A stretch of DNA of 12,414 bases from JBIOWF01 sp044868295 (GCA_044868295.1 JBIOWF010000354.1:1-12414), one strand, 5' to 3'. Positions 4,628 to 11,990 are shown, counted from the first letter of the stretch. Numbers and translations: made by a program. The notes: a model not told the origin generated them from the letters alone.

Positions 4628-6433
4628 CTACCCCTGACTGGAGATGCTCGTGCCGAGCGTCGGGGAGTGCACCTGCTTGAGCACCTTCCCGTCGCCGAGG
4701 TACATGTGGACGCCGCATGGCAGGCACGGGTCGAAGCTGCGGACCGTGCGCATGATGTCGATGCCCTTGAAGTTCTCCGGGCCGTTCTCCTCGAAGATGT
4801 GCAGGCCCTGCACCGCGTCCTCGTACGGACCGGGGGTCCCGTAGATGTCCCGCGGGCTGCCGTTCCAGGGCGTGGGCGGGTACGGGTGATAGTTGGCGAT
4901 CTTTCCGTCGCGGATCACCAGGTGGTGCGAGAGGACTCCGCGGACCGCCTCGTGGAAGCCGCAGCCGATCGCCTCGTCCGGCACCTCGAAGTCCGTGAAG
5001 ACCTTCGTCTGCCCGGACCTGACCAGCGTCAGCGCCTGCTCCAGGAAGTGGAACGCCATCGCGGCCGCGTACCCGATGAAGTAGACGCGGGCCCGGTTGC
5101 GTTCGATCGTGTTGGACCACTTGGGCACCTGCCACTCGAACCGCATCTCCGGGAAGGCCGCGCTCTTGGGCAGGTTGATCTGCACGCTGTGGCCGGTCGC
5201 CTTGACCGTGCCCGTGTCGACGATGCCGGCGAGCGCCGTCGCCCAGAGCCGGGCGATCGGGCCGCCGCCGGTGTCGAGCGCCAGATAGTCGTCGGTACGC
5301 GCGTCGTACCAGCGGGGGCTCATGACCCAGCTGTAGTTGCCGTTCTCCAGGTCGCGTTTCTGCGGCCTGGGCAGCGTCGTCTGGTTCCACGGGTGGCGCT
5401 GGTCGACCGGGTTGCCCAGCGGATCGTGGGTGACGAAGGTCTCCTCGGCCTGCCAGTCCTCGTAATAGGAGCTGCCCAGCAGGATCCGGATGCCGAGGTT
5501 GATGTCGACCAGGTTCGTGGTCACGAGCTGGCCGTCCACGACGATGCCGGGGGTGACGAACATCGCCCGGCCCCACTCGTTCATGTGCCGGTAGCCGTAG
5601 TCGACGACGTTCGGATCCTGGAAGGCGCCCCAGCAGCCCAGCATGATCCGCCGCTCTCCGACCTTCTCGTAGCCGGGGAGCGCCTCGTAGAAGAAGTCGA
5701 AGATGTCGTCGTTCATGGGGATGGCCTTCTTGACGAAGTCCAGGACCTTCAGCAGCCGCGCCAGGTAGTCGGTGAACACCTGCGGCGTCGCGACCGTCCC
5801 CACACCTCCGGGATAGAGGGTCGACGGGTGCACGTGCCTGCCCTCCATCAGGCAGAACATCTCCCGCGTGAGGCGGCTCATCTGCAGCGCCTCGCGGTAC
5901 ACCGCGCCCTCGAACGGGTTGAACGCCCGCATGATGTCGGCGATCGTCCGGTAGCCGTGGATATAGCCGCGCGGCGCCTCGGCCGACTCCGCCCTGCGCA
6001 GCAGGCTGGGGTTGGTCTCCTTGACCATCTGCTCGCAGTAGTCGACGAACACCAGGTTGTCCTGGAAGATCGTGTGGTCGAACATGTACTCGGCGGCCTC
6101 ACCGAGGTTGATGATCCATTCGGCCAGCGGCGGGGACTTGATCCCGTACGCCATGTTCTGCGCGTACACCGAGCAGGTCGCGTGGTTGTCACCGCAGATG
6201 CCGCAGATCCGGCTGGTGATGAAATGCGAGTCCCGGGGGTCCTTGCCGCGCATGAACACGCTGTAGCCCCGGAACAGCGACGACGTGCTCTTGCATTCGA
6301 CGACCTCACGGTTATTGAAGTCGATCTTGGTATAGATGCCCAGGTTCCCGATGATGCGAGTGATCGGGTCCCAGGACATCTCCACGAGCTGGCGAGTCTC
6401 CTGCGCCTGCGCCTGATCCGATGGGGTGGCCAC
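4628..6433 (-). CDS. hhyL: [NiFe] hydrogenase large subunit, group 1h/5 (HhyL)
   Basis: This catalytic subunit of 601 residues splits H2 at a Ni-Fe(CN)2CO centre. The L1 motif RICGICGDNH gives C77 and C80. The C-terminal motif DPCLPCGVH gives C570 and C573 as the second nickel-ligand pair. H576 precedes a 25-residue tail (MYLGDGKVLK...) that the endopeptidase encoded downstream should cleave. The internal sequence (MSWDPITRIIGNLGIYTKID, FHFLEQAL, VRGVLSHHLVIRDGKIANYH) is typical of the actinobacterial high-affinity class. An open frame extends to 6538, but that start would overlap hhyS by about 60 bases. I choose GTG 6433 because AAGGAGAGGGG lies 9-14 bases upstream and the length fits the family. 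Spacing is 44 bases after hhyS and 8 bases before the NifU-like gene. It has no signal peptide; it acts as a heterodimer with HhyS at the inner face of the membrane. Confidence 0.96.
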   Translation of the reverse strand: MATPSDQAQAQETRQLVEMSWDPITRIIGNLGIYTKIDFNNREVVECKSTSSLFRGYSVFMRGKDPRDSHFITSRICGICGDNHATCSVYAQNMAYGIKSPPLAEWIINLGEAAEYMFDHTIFQDNLVFVDYCEQMVKETNPSLLRRAESAEAPRGYIHGYRTIADIMRAFNPFEGAVYREALQMSRLTREMFCLMEGRHVHPSTLYPGGVGTVATPQVFTDYLARLLKVLDFVKKAIPMNDDIFDFFYEALPGYEKVGERRIMLGCWGAFQDPNVVDYGYRHMNEWGRAMFVTPGIVVDGQLVTTNLVDINLGIRILLGSSYYEDWQAEETFVTHDPLGNPVDQRHPWNQTTLPRPQKRDLENGNYSWVMSPRWYDARTDDYLALDTGGGPIARLWATALAGIVDTGTVKATGHSVQINLPKSAAFPEMRFEWQVPKWSNTIERNRARVYFIGYAAAMAFHFLEQALTLVRSGQTKVFTDFEVPDEAIGCGFHEAVRGVLSHHLVIRDGKIANYHPYPPTPWNGSPRDIYGTPGPYEDAVQGLHIFEENGPENFKGIDIMRTVRSFDPCLPCGVHMYLGDGKVLKQVHSPTLGTSISSQG

Positions 6434-6440
6434 CTCGATG

Positions 6441-6453
6441 TTCCCCTCTCCTT
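6441..6453 (-). promoter_or_regulatory. Ribosome-binding site that fixes the hhyL start
   Basis: The minus strand reads AAGGAGAGGGGAA here, 7-9 bases before GTG at 6433. It is the only strong Shine-Dalgarno sequence in the hhyS-hhyL gap and argues for the GTG rather than the upstream ATG at 6538. Confidence 0.75.
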
Positions 6454-6477
6454 GAAGCACCGGTCTTGGAACAGCGC

Positions 6478-7524
<1,047 letters not shown>

Positions 7525-7528
7525 GGCC

Positions 7529-7540
7529 TTCCCCCTCCTG
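7529..7540 (-). promoter_or_regulatory. Strong ribosome-binding site of hhyS
   Basis: The minus strand reads CAGGAGGGGGAA here, 4 bases before ATG 7524. It is bracketed by GGCC on both sides (7525-7528 and 7541-7544), which could hold it in a short loop. It decides the start at 7524 over the in-frame start at 7602. Confidence 0.7.
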
Positions 7541-7658
7541 GGCCCGGGCGTCATTTCCGTGTGTATCAACCCCGGGAGGAGCCGGGTAAGTGTGCGGCGC
7601 ACCTAGCCCGACCCCGCTGACCAGCGCTTATGCCGCCTCTATTGCCGAAACCACGCCA

Positions 7659-7703
7659 CATCTGTTCCGTATCTGTCCCGCCTCTGTGCCATCCCTTGTG
7701 CCA
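7659..7703 (-). promoter_or_regulatory. 11-bp direct repeats upstream of the hydrogenase operon, probable regulator-binding array
   Basis: On the minus strand three consecutive 11-base units read TGGCACAGAGG (7691-7681), CGGGACAGATA (7680-7670) and CGGAACAGATG (7669-7659), sharing GGnACAGA. A fourth, TGGCACAAGGG (7703-7693), precedes with a one-base gap. The last unit ends 135 bases before the hhyS ATG. An 11-bp spacing places every unit on one face of the helix, as in sites for OmpR/PhoB-type response regulators. The rest of the 7525-7775 gap shows no promoter I can call with confidence. Confidence 0.6.
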
Positions 7704-7720
7704 GGGTCGTGGTGGCCACC

Positions 7721-7756
7721 ATGAGCAACCGCAGGTGTGGCCGGTGAGAGGCTCAT
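7721..7756. terminator. Possible hairpin between the small-gene pair and the hydrogenase operon
   Basis: ATGAGC (7721-7726) pairs with GCTCAT (7751-7756), and an inner ACCG/CGGT pair can extend the structure. It lies 20 bases beyond the stop of the 7776-8051 gene, where a terminator for that transcript would be expected. There is no clear U tract, so this is tentative. Confidence 0.35.
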
Positions 7757-7775
7757 TGTTTGGAGCGCTGGTGCG

Positions 7776-8051
7776 TTAGCTTCCCCAGGCGAAGGACATC
7801 TCCGCCTCGCACATCCGCTCCTCCAGGCCCCCGGAGGTGTCGGATTCGAGCATCAGCGACTTGGGCACCGGCCAGGCCGCGATGGCGTAGAAACGGCGGC
7901 GGCCCAGGCTGTAAAGCACGCTCCAGTTCGGCCATGCGGCGGTCAGCCGTTCGGCTTCGGCGCGGGCCGGGGCGTCCCACAAGCGCTGGTACACCTTCGT
8001 GTCGGCTCCTCCGGCGCGGTGCCGTCCGGGCGTGCGGGGGTGCCCGATCAC
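7776..8051 (-). CDS. Small conserved actinobacterial protein, second of a pair (91 aa)
   Basis: From GTG 8051 (VIGHPRTPGRH...), overlapping the preceding stop as GTGA, to a stop at 7776. The core AWPNWSVLYSLGRRRFYAIAAWPVPKSLMLESD and the end GLEERMCEAEMSFAWGS resemble short proteins I associate with actinobacterial GntR-regulator neighbourhoods. The alternating hydrophobic/aromatic pattern suggests a small beta-alpha fold. The N-terminal 20 residues are basic and variable. There is no membrane segment, signal or metal motif. It is translated together with the 71-residue gene upstream, and the divergent GntR-phosphatase pair is the likely regulatory partner. Function unknown. Confidence 0.75.
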   Translation of the reverse strand: MIGHPRTPGRHRAGGADTKVYQRLWDAPARAEAERLTAAWPNWSVLYSLGRRRFYAIAAWPVPKSLMLESDTSGGLEERMCEAEMSFAWGS

Positions 8052-8263
8052 GAGGCCACCCGCTTGGCGATCTCTTCCTGGCGGGCGACCTCGGCTTTCA
8101 CATCATCGAAGGTGTCGGCATCCACTGCGGGTTCCGCTCCGGCTCGCAACGCGCCCCGGGGGAACGGCTCTCGGCGGATCGCCCAGAAGCGACCTCTGTC
8201 GCTGAGGATCAGCCGCCAGCCGGGGATCGCGGATTCGGGCATTGTGGACTTAGCATCTTCCAT
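8048..8263 (-). CDS. Small conserved actinobacterial protein, first of a pair (71 aa)
   Basis: The protein begins MEDAKSTMPESAIPGWRLIL and contains SDRGRFWAIRREPFPRGALRAG. It ends with an acidic-then-helical stretch (VDADTFDDVKAEVARQEEIAKRV). The pattern of a W-x-L-I/R-x-D-R-GR-x-WA core and a DTFDDVKAEV helix is one I recall in short actinobacterial proteins of unknown function. The ATG at 8263 is chosen over 8278 because GGAGGT lies 8 bases upstream. That ribosome-binding sequence sits in the loop of a 7-bp hairpin (8265-8284), preceded by a longer hairpin (8287-8322), so translation may be controlled by RNA structure. Its stop overlaps the GTG of the next gene. Confidence 0.78.
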   Translation of the reverse strand: MEDAKSTMPESAIPGWRLILSDRGRFWAIRREPFPRGALRAGAEPAVDADTFDDVKAEVARQEEIAKRVAS

Positions 8264-8264
8264 G

Positions 8265-8322
8265 GATCGGACCTCCATCCGATCAAGGACCCGTTCTGTC
8301 GTATACGACGACAGGCGGGTCC
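8265..8322 (-). promoter_or_regulatory. Two-hairpin leader A before the 71-residue gene
   Basis: Read on the minus strand, GGACCCG (8322-8316) pairs with CGGGTCC (8293-8287). Inside it CTGTCGT (8314-8308) pairs with ACGACAG (8302-8296) around a 5-base loop, giving a 36-base hairpin. A TT then leads to GATCGGA/TCCGATC (8284-8278 and 8271-8265), whose 6-base loop TGGAGG holds the ribosome-binding site. The ATG follows at once (8263). The centre of the first hairpin also contains the perfect DNA palindrome GTCGTATACGAC (8298-8309), so a DNA operator is the alternative reading. A second copy of this architecture is at 8609-8668. Confidence 0.65.
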
Positions 8323-8325
8323 GCC

Positions 8326-8607
8326 TTATGCGGTGGGGAAGAACGATCTGAGGTGCGCCTTACGCCATGAGCGTCGGCGCGGTCGGCGGAGTGGCTTCTG
8401 TCTCACCGAGATCACGGACGCTCGCGCGGATGGCACCAGGTGCGGAGCGCGGGCGGTGGCCGCGACGGGGCGGCCTGGTGGCAGCGGGCCGCGATCCAGG
8501 CCGCGGGAAGGGCCGAGGCGTTCGCTTGGGCAGCAGCCGCCGTACGGGCCGCAGCCGCTCACCTCTATCGTCGGCCGGTCCAGGACCGGAGCACTAGGGT
8601 TGTTCAT
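8326..8607 (-). CDS. Possible small protein with GCGPYGGCC motif (93 aa, doubtful)
   Basis: The frame opens MNNPSAPVLDRPTIEVSG and contains GCGPYGGCC at residues 18-26. After about residue 70 it turns Arg-rich (LRRPRRRSWRKAHLR), which looks less like real coding, and the true C-terminus may lie in another frame. Support comes from high G/C at third positions over the first 70 codons. It also comes from position: it follows the second copy of the two-hairpin leader (8609-8668) exactly as the 71-residue gene follows the first, and a minus-strand promoter lies upstream (8761-8790). I do not recognise a family. The cysteine cluster could bind metal or form disulfides. It may be an artefact; a plus-strand frame covers the same DNA. 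Confidence 0.4.
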   Translation of the reverse strand: MNNPSAPVLDRPTIEVSGCGPYGGCCPSERLGPSRGLDRGPLPPGRPVAATARAPHLVPSARASVISVRQKPLRRPRRRSWRKAHLRSFFPTA

Positions 8608-8608
8608 G

Positions 8609-8668
8609 GGTCAGGATCGCCTTCCTGATCAAGGGTCCGTTCGAGCGTTCGCAGCGCTGAGCGGACCC
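8609..8668 (-). promoter_or_regulatory. Two-hairpin leader B before the 93-residue ORF
   Basis: On the minus strand GGGTCCG (8668-8662) pairs with CGGACCC (8639-8633), again 36 bases end to end. An inner stem of about six pairs (TCAGCG with CGCTCGA, one bulge) lies within. The same TTGATC linker follows. Then GATCAGG (8630-8624) pairs with CCTGACC (8615-8609) with one A-C mismatch, and the loop region carries AAGG. The ATG is at 8607. Compared with leader A, four stem pairs are changed on both sides so that pairing is kept. Confidence 0.6.
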
Positions 8669-8747
8669 GATTTCCAAGGTGGTTCATCTATGGTTCGGAC
8701 GCTGGTCACGTCAGTCCCTCTAGGTGAACCAGTTCCCTCAAGGGCAA

Positions 8748-8761
8748 TTGTCTTGGGACAA
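8748..8761. promoter_or_regulatory. Palindromic operator 1, probable GntR site
   Basis: TTGTCTTGGGACAA, a TTGTC-N4-GACAA palindrome. It lies just past the -10 of the minus-strand promoter, 70 bases before the GntR start. It is an inverted copy of operator 2, with 16 of 18 bases matching when flanks are included. Centre-to-centre spacing is 43 bp, about four helical turns. Confidence 0.65.
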
Positions 8762-8790
8762 TAGTCGGCCGCGCATCGGCTCTCTGTCAA
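8761..8790 (-). promoter_or_regulatory. Minus-strand promoter between the two operators
   Basis: A perfect TTGACA (8790-8785) is followed after 18 bases by GACTAT (8766-8761), keeping the A2 and T6 positions of a -10 box. Transcription would start near operator 1 and run through leader B, the 93-residue ORF, leader A and the small-gene pair. Operator 2 abuts the -35 and operator 1 the -10, an arrangement suited to repression. Confidence 0.5.
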
Positions 8791-8804
8791 TTATCCCAAG
8801 ACAA
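8791..8804. promoter_or_regulatory. Palindromic operator 2, probable GntR site
   Basis: TTATCCCAAGACAA, a one-mismatch version of the same palindrome in opposite orientation to operator 1. It ends 26 bases before the GntR start, so the regulator may also repress itself. Confidence 0.6.
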
Positions 8805-8830
8805 TTTCTGACGGAAGGAAGAGTCGTGTG

Positions 8831-9652
8831 ATGGCCGTGCACTCGCGCTATCTGGACCTCGCCGCTCAAATCCGGACACGGATCGAGGCCGGCGAGTGGG
8901 AGCCTGGCGCCAGGCTCCCGCGTCTGGACGACTTCGCAGCGCAGTACGACGCGAACCGAGACACAATCGGCCGAGCGATCGGGGTGCTGGAGTCGGAGGG
9001 CTTCGTCTGGGCGGTGCAAGGGCGGGGGATCATCGTCCGGCACGGCATGATGCGACTGCGCAGACCACGCGGGAATCTGGTGAAGCGGAACAGCGCCACC
9101 GACAGCCCCGGCTACTCCTTCCCGTCGGCCTCCGGCCAGGAAGTCTGGAAACACCACGTCCCGCCGACCGTGTCCGTCGAGCCTCTGACTGACCCGCGGA
9201 TCGCGAAGCTGCTGGGCGTACCGGCGGGCGCGGAGGTTATGCGCCGGTTCAGAGTCACCGGACCGGAGTCGGAGCCACCGTTCCAGATCAGCATCTCGTG
9301 GATCCACCCGCGTGGTGTCGCCGATGCCCCGGGGGTCACATCCCAGGCTCCGGGACCGGGGGACTGGCTTTGTCGACTGGAGACAGCCGGGCACTGGCCG
9401 ATCAGCTGGGTGGAGTTCCATAGGGCACGGATGCCGACGAAAGACGAGGCCGGTCTGCTGGAAATCCCCATCAGCCTGCCCGTACTGGAGATCGTGCGGC
9501 AGGGCATCTCAGGACGTGACGAACAGCCCATCGAGGTGACTGAGTCCATCGTGGCCAGCGATCGCGTCGAAACCATCCATGTTCTGCATCGCGACGAGTC
9601 CGCAGAAGCCCCATGGCCCGACACCGGGGACGACACCGAGACGGGCGAGTGA
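8831..9652 (+). CDS. GntR-family transcriptional regulator (HutC/UTRA type)
   Basis: This 273-residue DNA-binding repressor acts in the cytoplasm. Residues about 5-71 form the winged helix: SRYLDLAAQIRTRIEAGEWE, then the recognition region FAAQYDANRDTIGRAIGVLE and the wing FVWAVQGRGIIV. Residues about 100-260 are a UTRA-type ligand domain (VEPLTDPRIAKLLGVPAGAE, RRFRVTG, SISWIHPRGV, LEIVRQGISGRDEQPIEVTE). The ligand cannot be predicted. The recognition segment has LPRLDDFA where LPSERELA is common. ATG 8831 is preceded by GGAAGGAAG; GTG 8828 is an alternative. Two palindromes just upstream suggest autoregulation and control of the divergent small genes. The PP2C gene begins 4 bases after the stop, so the two are co-translated. 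Confidence 0.9.
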   Translation: MAVHSRYLDLAAQIRTRIEAGEWEPGARLPRLDDFAAQYDANRDTIGRAIGVLESEGFVWAVQGRGIIVRHGMMRLRRPRGNLVKRNSATDSPGYSFPSASGQEVWKHHVPPTVSVEPLTDPRIAKLLGVPAGAEVMRRFRVTGPESEPPFQISISWIHPRGVADAPGVTSQAPGPGDWLCRLETAGHWPISWVEFHRARMPTKDEAGLLEIPISLPVLEIVRQGISGRDEQPIEVTESIVASDRVETIHVLHRDESAEAPWPDTGDDTETGE

Positions 9653-9656
9653 ACGA

Positions 9657-10388
9657 GTGCCCCTCACCCTTGTAGCCGCCGCTCGCACTCACATCGGACT
9701 CGTGCGCCTGCGCAACGAAGACGCCGTCTATTCGGGTCGTTCCCTGTTCGCCGTCGCCGACGGTCTTGGCGGCCACACCGCCGGCGACGTCGCCAGCACC
9801 ACCGTGATCGAAACCCTGCGCGCCCACGACCGCCAGGTCGATCCGGCGGATCTGCCCGCCGTCCTGGGGCAGGCGATCCACGCAGCCAACCAGACCCTGC
9901 GTCGCAGGATCGAAACTGAACCCGAGTTGGCGGGCATGGGCACCACGCTGGTGGCGATGCTGTGGTCCGGGAAAACGGCGGTCCTGGCGAATATGGGTGA
10001 CTCTCGCGCCTATCTGCTGCGCGATGCGGGCTGCAACGCCAACGGGGCATCGAAGATCGTCCAGATCACCGAGGACCACACCTATGGGAACCTGATGGCA
10101 GACGCCAACAGCGTGCCGCACCTGCCTGAACGTATCTCCCGCTTCCTCGACGGTCGAGCCGATGGCCGCTCCCCTGACCTCACCTCCCGAGAGCTCCACT
10201 CCGGCGATCGGTTCCTGCTGTGCTCGGACGGGCTGAGCTCGGCCGTCCCCGGTGAGCTCATTCACGACGCCCTGCGCGCATCGAACGATCCAGAAGAAGC
10301 AGCCGATCACCTCGTCACGCTGGCCATCGACCACGGCGGCCCCGACAACATCACTGTGATCGTCATCGACGTACGGAATGCTCGCTGA
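9657..10388 (+). CDS. PP2C-family (PPM) serine/threonine protein phosphatase
   Basis: This 243-residue metal-dependent phosphatase would dephosphorylate Ser/Thr residues of cytoplasmic proteins. It shows the bacterial PPM motifs in order: RLRNEDA (D22), FAVADGLGGHTAGDVAS (D35), GMGTTLVAM, ANMGDSRAYLL, ITEDHT, DRFLLCSDGLSS (D191) and GGPDNITVIVIDV (D230). All four metal-binding aspartates are present, so it should be active. It has no membrane segment or sensor domain and is at the minimal catalytic length. GTG 9657 is chosen because it lies 4 bases after the GntR stop; the open frame extends back to 9579 inside that gene. No kinase is encoded in the window, so the substrate is unknown. Pairing with a GntR repressor suggests a shared regulatory circuit. 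Confidence 0.92.
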   Translation: MPLTLVAAARTHIGLVRLRNEDAVYSGRSLFAVADGLGGHTAGDVASTTVIETLRAHDRQVDPADLPAVLGQAIHAANQTLRRRIETEPELAGMGTTLVAMLWSGKTAVLANMGDSRAYLLRDAGCNANGASKIVQITEDHTYGNLMADANSVPHLPERISRFLDGRADGRSPDLTSRELHSGDRFLLCSDGLSSAVPGELIHDALRASNDPEEAADHLVTLAIDHGGPDNITVIVIDVRNAR

Positions 10389-10513
10389 CCGCTTCGGGCC
10401 CGGACGATGGAGAGATCTGACCCGACGACGAGTGCCGCACGGCGGCGCGCGACTGTTGCTTCCTCCCCACAGCTGAAGCCGGAGGTCCGCGCCCAAGAAC
10501 TCCTCTCAGCCGT

Positions 10514-11932
10514 TCAGCCGGCCTCGGCCACCGCTGCCGCCAGTTCCTGTACGGCAGGCCCGATCGAGGGTTCGGGCAGACGGGCGTAGCCGAGCACGAG
10601 GGCGGCACCGGAGTCGGCGTCAGGGGCCAGGCGGAAGTCGCCAAGGGCACGCAACCGCAGGCGACGGGCCTCGGCCGCGGCGACGACCGCCGCCTCGCCG
10701 CGGCCCGGCGGAAGCCGTACGAGCACGTGGAGACCGGCCGCGATGCCGGCGACCCGGCATTCCGGCATCGACGCACCGAGGGCGGCCAGCAGCGCGTCGC
10801 GACGCCTGCGGTACGTGGCCCGAGCCCGCCGCACCTCTTGCTCGTAGGCGCCGGTCGTGAACAGGTGGGCGAGCGCGAGCTGGTCCAGCGTCGGGGACCC
10901 GCCGTCCGAGTACAGCTTGCCTTCGGTGAACCGGTCCAGGAGCGGCCGAGGAACCACGGTCCACCCCAGGCGAAGCGAGGGCGCCAGCGTCTTGGACGCC
11001 GTACCGACGTACAGCACGCGCGCGGGGTCGAGCCCTTGCAGGGTCCCGACGGGCGCCCGGTCGTACCGGAATTCGGCGTCATAGTCGTCCTCGATCACGA
11101 GCCTGCCCCGCCCGGCGGCCCAGTCCAGCAGAGCGCGCCGCCGTTCCGGGGCCAGAACACCTCCCGTGGGGAACTGGTGCGCGGGAGTGACCACCACCGC
11201 GTCCGGATCGGCCGCCACCAGCTCCGCGACCCGGATCCCGGCCCCGTCGACCGGTATCGGCACCGGCTCCAGCCCGGCCCGCCGCGCCGTCTCCCACTGA
11301 TCGTCCAACGACGGATCCTCGAACCCCACGCGCCGGGCGCCGGAGGCGGCCAGAACGCGAAAGGCGATGTCGATCGCCTGGCTGAAGCCCTGAACCATGA
11401 TGACGGCGGCGGGCGTGGCGACCACCCCTCGGACCCGGCCGAGATAGCCGGCCAGAACTCGCCGGGCCTCCAGGGCACCTCTCGGGTCGCCGTAGTCGAG
11501 CGCGGCGTCGGGCGCCACTCGCACCACCTGCTCCAACGCCCGCAACCACGCCCGGCGGCCGAACAGCGAGACGTCCGGTGTGGTCGCCGTGAAATCGAAC
11601 CTGGGCGAGGGGGAGATCGGCGCGTCCTCTTCCCGAGCGGCCATGGACGCGTCCCCGTGTGGGGCGACGAGCGGGACCGCCCGGTCGCGTAGCTCAAGGA
11701 AGCCCTGCGCGCCGAGTGCGTCGTAGGCGTCGACGACCACTCCGCGGGAGACTCCCAACCCCCTGGCGAGGTCACGCGACGACGGCAGGCGGACGCCGGT
11801 GCGCAGCCGTCCGGCACGTATGGCGTCGCGGATCGCCGCCTCAAGCTGCCGCCGGAGGGGCTCGCGGGCGCCACGGTCGAGCGTCACGAGCATCTCGCGT
11901 AGGACCTCGTAATCCGGACCAACTGGTCCCAT
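10514..11932 (-). CDS. MocR/PdxR-type regulator (GntR wHTH fused to aminotransferase-like domain)
   Basis: This is a 472-residue PLP-dependent transcription regulator. Residues about 20-85 are a GntR winged helix (EPLRRQLEAAIRDAIRAGRL, LPSSRDLARGLGVSRGVVVDA). The rest is a fold-type I aminotransferase domain with TPAHQFPTGGVL, EDDYDAEFRYD and the PLP lysine K314 in TASKTLAPSLRLGW. Members usually sense pyridoxal phosphate or an aminated ligand and control vitamin B6 or amine metabolism. It is divergent from a pyridoxamine-phosphate-oxidase-like gene, the classic partner, with a palindrome between. The start at ATG 11932 (GTG 11935 also possible) is preceded by GAGGGGG 8 bases away; the open frame to 12010 would overlap the divergent gene. 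The gap to the convergent phosphatase gene (10389-10513) shows no clear terminator hairpin. Confidence 0.93.
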   Translation of the reverse strand: MGPVGPDYEVLREMLVTLDRGAREPLRRQLEAAIRDAIRAGRLRTGVRLPSSRDLARGLGVSRGVVVDAYDALGAQGFLELRDRAVPLVAPHGDASMAAREEDAPISPSPRFDFTATTPDVSLFGRRAWLRALEQVVRVAPDAALDYGDPRGALEARRVLAGYLGRVRGVVATPAAVIMVQGFSQAIDIAFRVLAASGARRVGFEDPSLDDQWETARRAGLEPVPIPVDGAGIRVAELVAADPDAVVVTPAHQFPTGGVLAPERRRALLDWAAGRGRLVIEDDYDAEFRYDRAPVGTLQGLDPARVLYVGTASKTLAPSLRLGWTVVPRPLLDRFTEGKLYSDGGSPTLDQLALAHLFTTGAYEQEVRRARATYRRRRDALLAALGASMPECRVAGIAAGLHVLVRLPPGRGEAAVVAAAEARRLRLRALGDFRLAPDADSGAALVLGYARLPEPSIGPAVQELAAAVAEAG

Positions 11933-11952
11933 CACATGCCCCCTCGCTGGCC

Positions 11953-11969
11953 CTGGTCTATCAGACCAG
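11953..11969. promoter_or_regulatory. Palindrome in the MocR/oxidase divergent promoter region
   Basis: CTGGTCTATCAGACCAG is a perfect 7-3-7 inverted repeat, 21 bases upstream of each start (ATGs at 11932 and 11991). It is the likely MocR operator. Its TGATAGA core could overlap a -10 element in the minus direction. Confidence 0.65.
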
Positions 11970-11990
11970 CTTTCGGGAAAACTCGACATC

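Noticed and set aside
7525..7602. N-terminal extension of hhyS beginning MRRTLTRLL as a twin-arginine signal
   Set aside because: No consensus motif, no hydrophobic core, and a strong ribosome-binding site marks ATG 7524; this hydrogenase class lacks such signals.
8440..8628. Plus-strand 62-codon frame (WWQRAAIQAAGRAEAF...) over the 93-residue ORF
   Set aside because: Composition is plausible, but it has no ribosome-binding site and runs through leader B. I preferred the minus frame, though neither is secure.
8265..8668. Leaders A and B as integron attC sites flanking a cassette
   Set aside because: Two structured repeats flank one ORF, but there is no GTTRRRY core, no integrase, and each repeat runs straight into an ATG with a ribosome-binding site.
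8702..8732. Dyad CTGGTCAC/GTGAACCAG as a third leader copy
   Set aside because: It has a one-base bulge and a 14-base loop, lacks the TTGATC linker and has no start codon after it.
10389..10513. Terminator between the convergent phosphatase and MocR genes
   Set aside because: I found no convincing stem followed by a T-rich run in these 125 bases.
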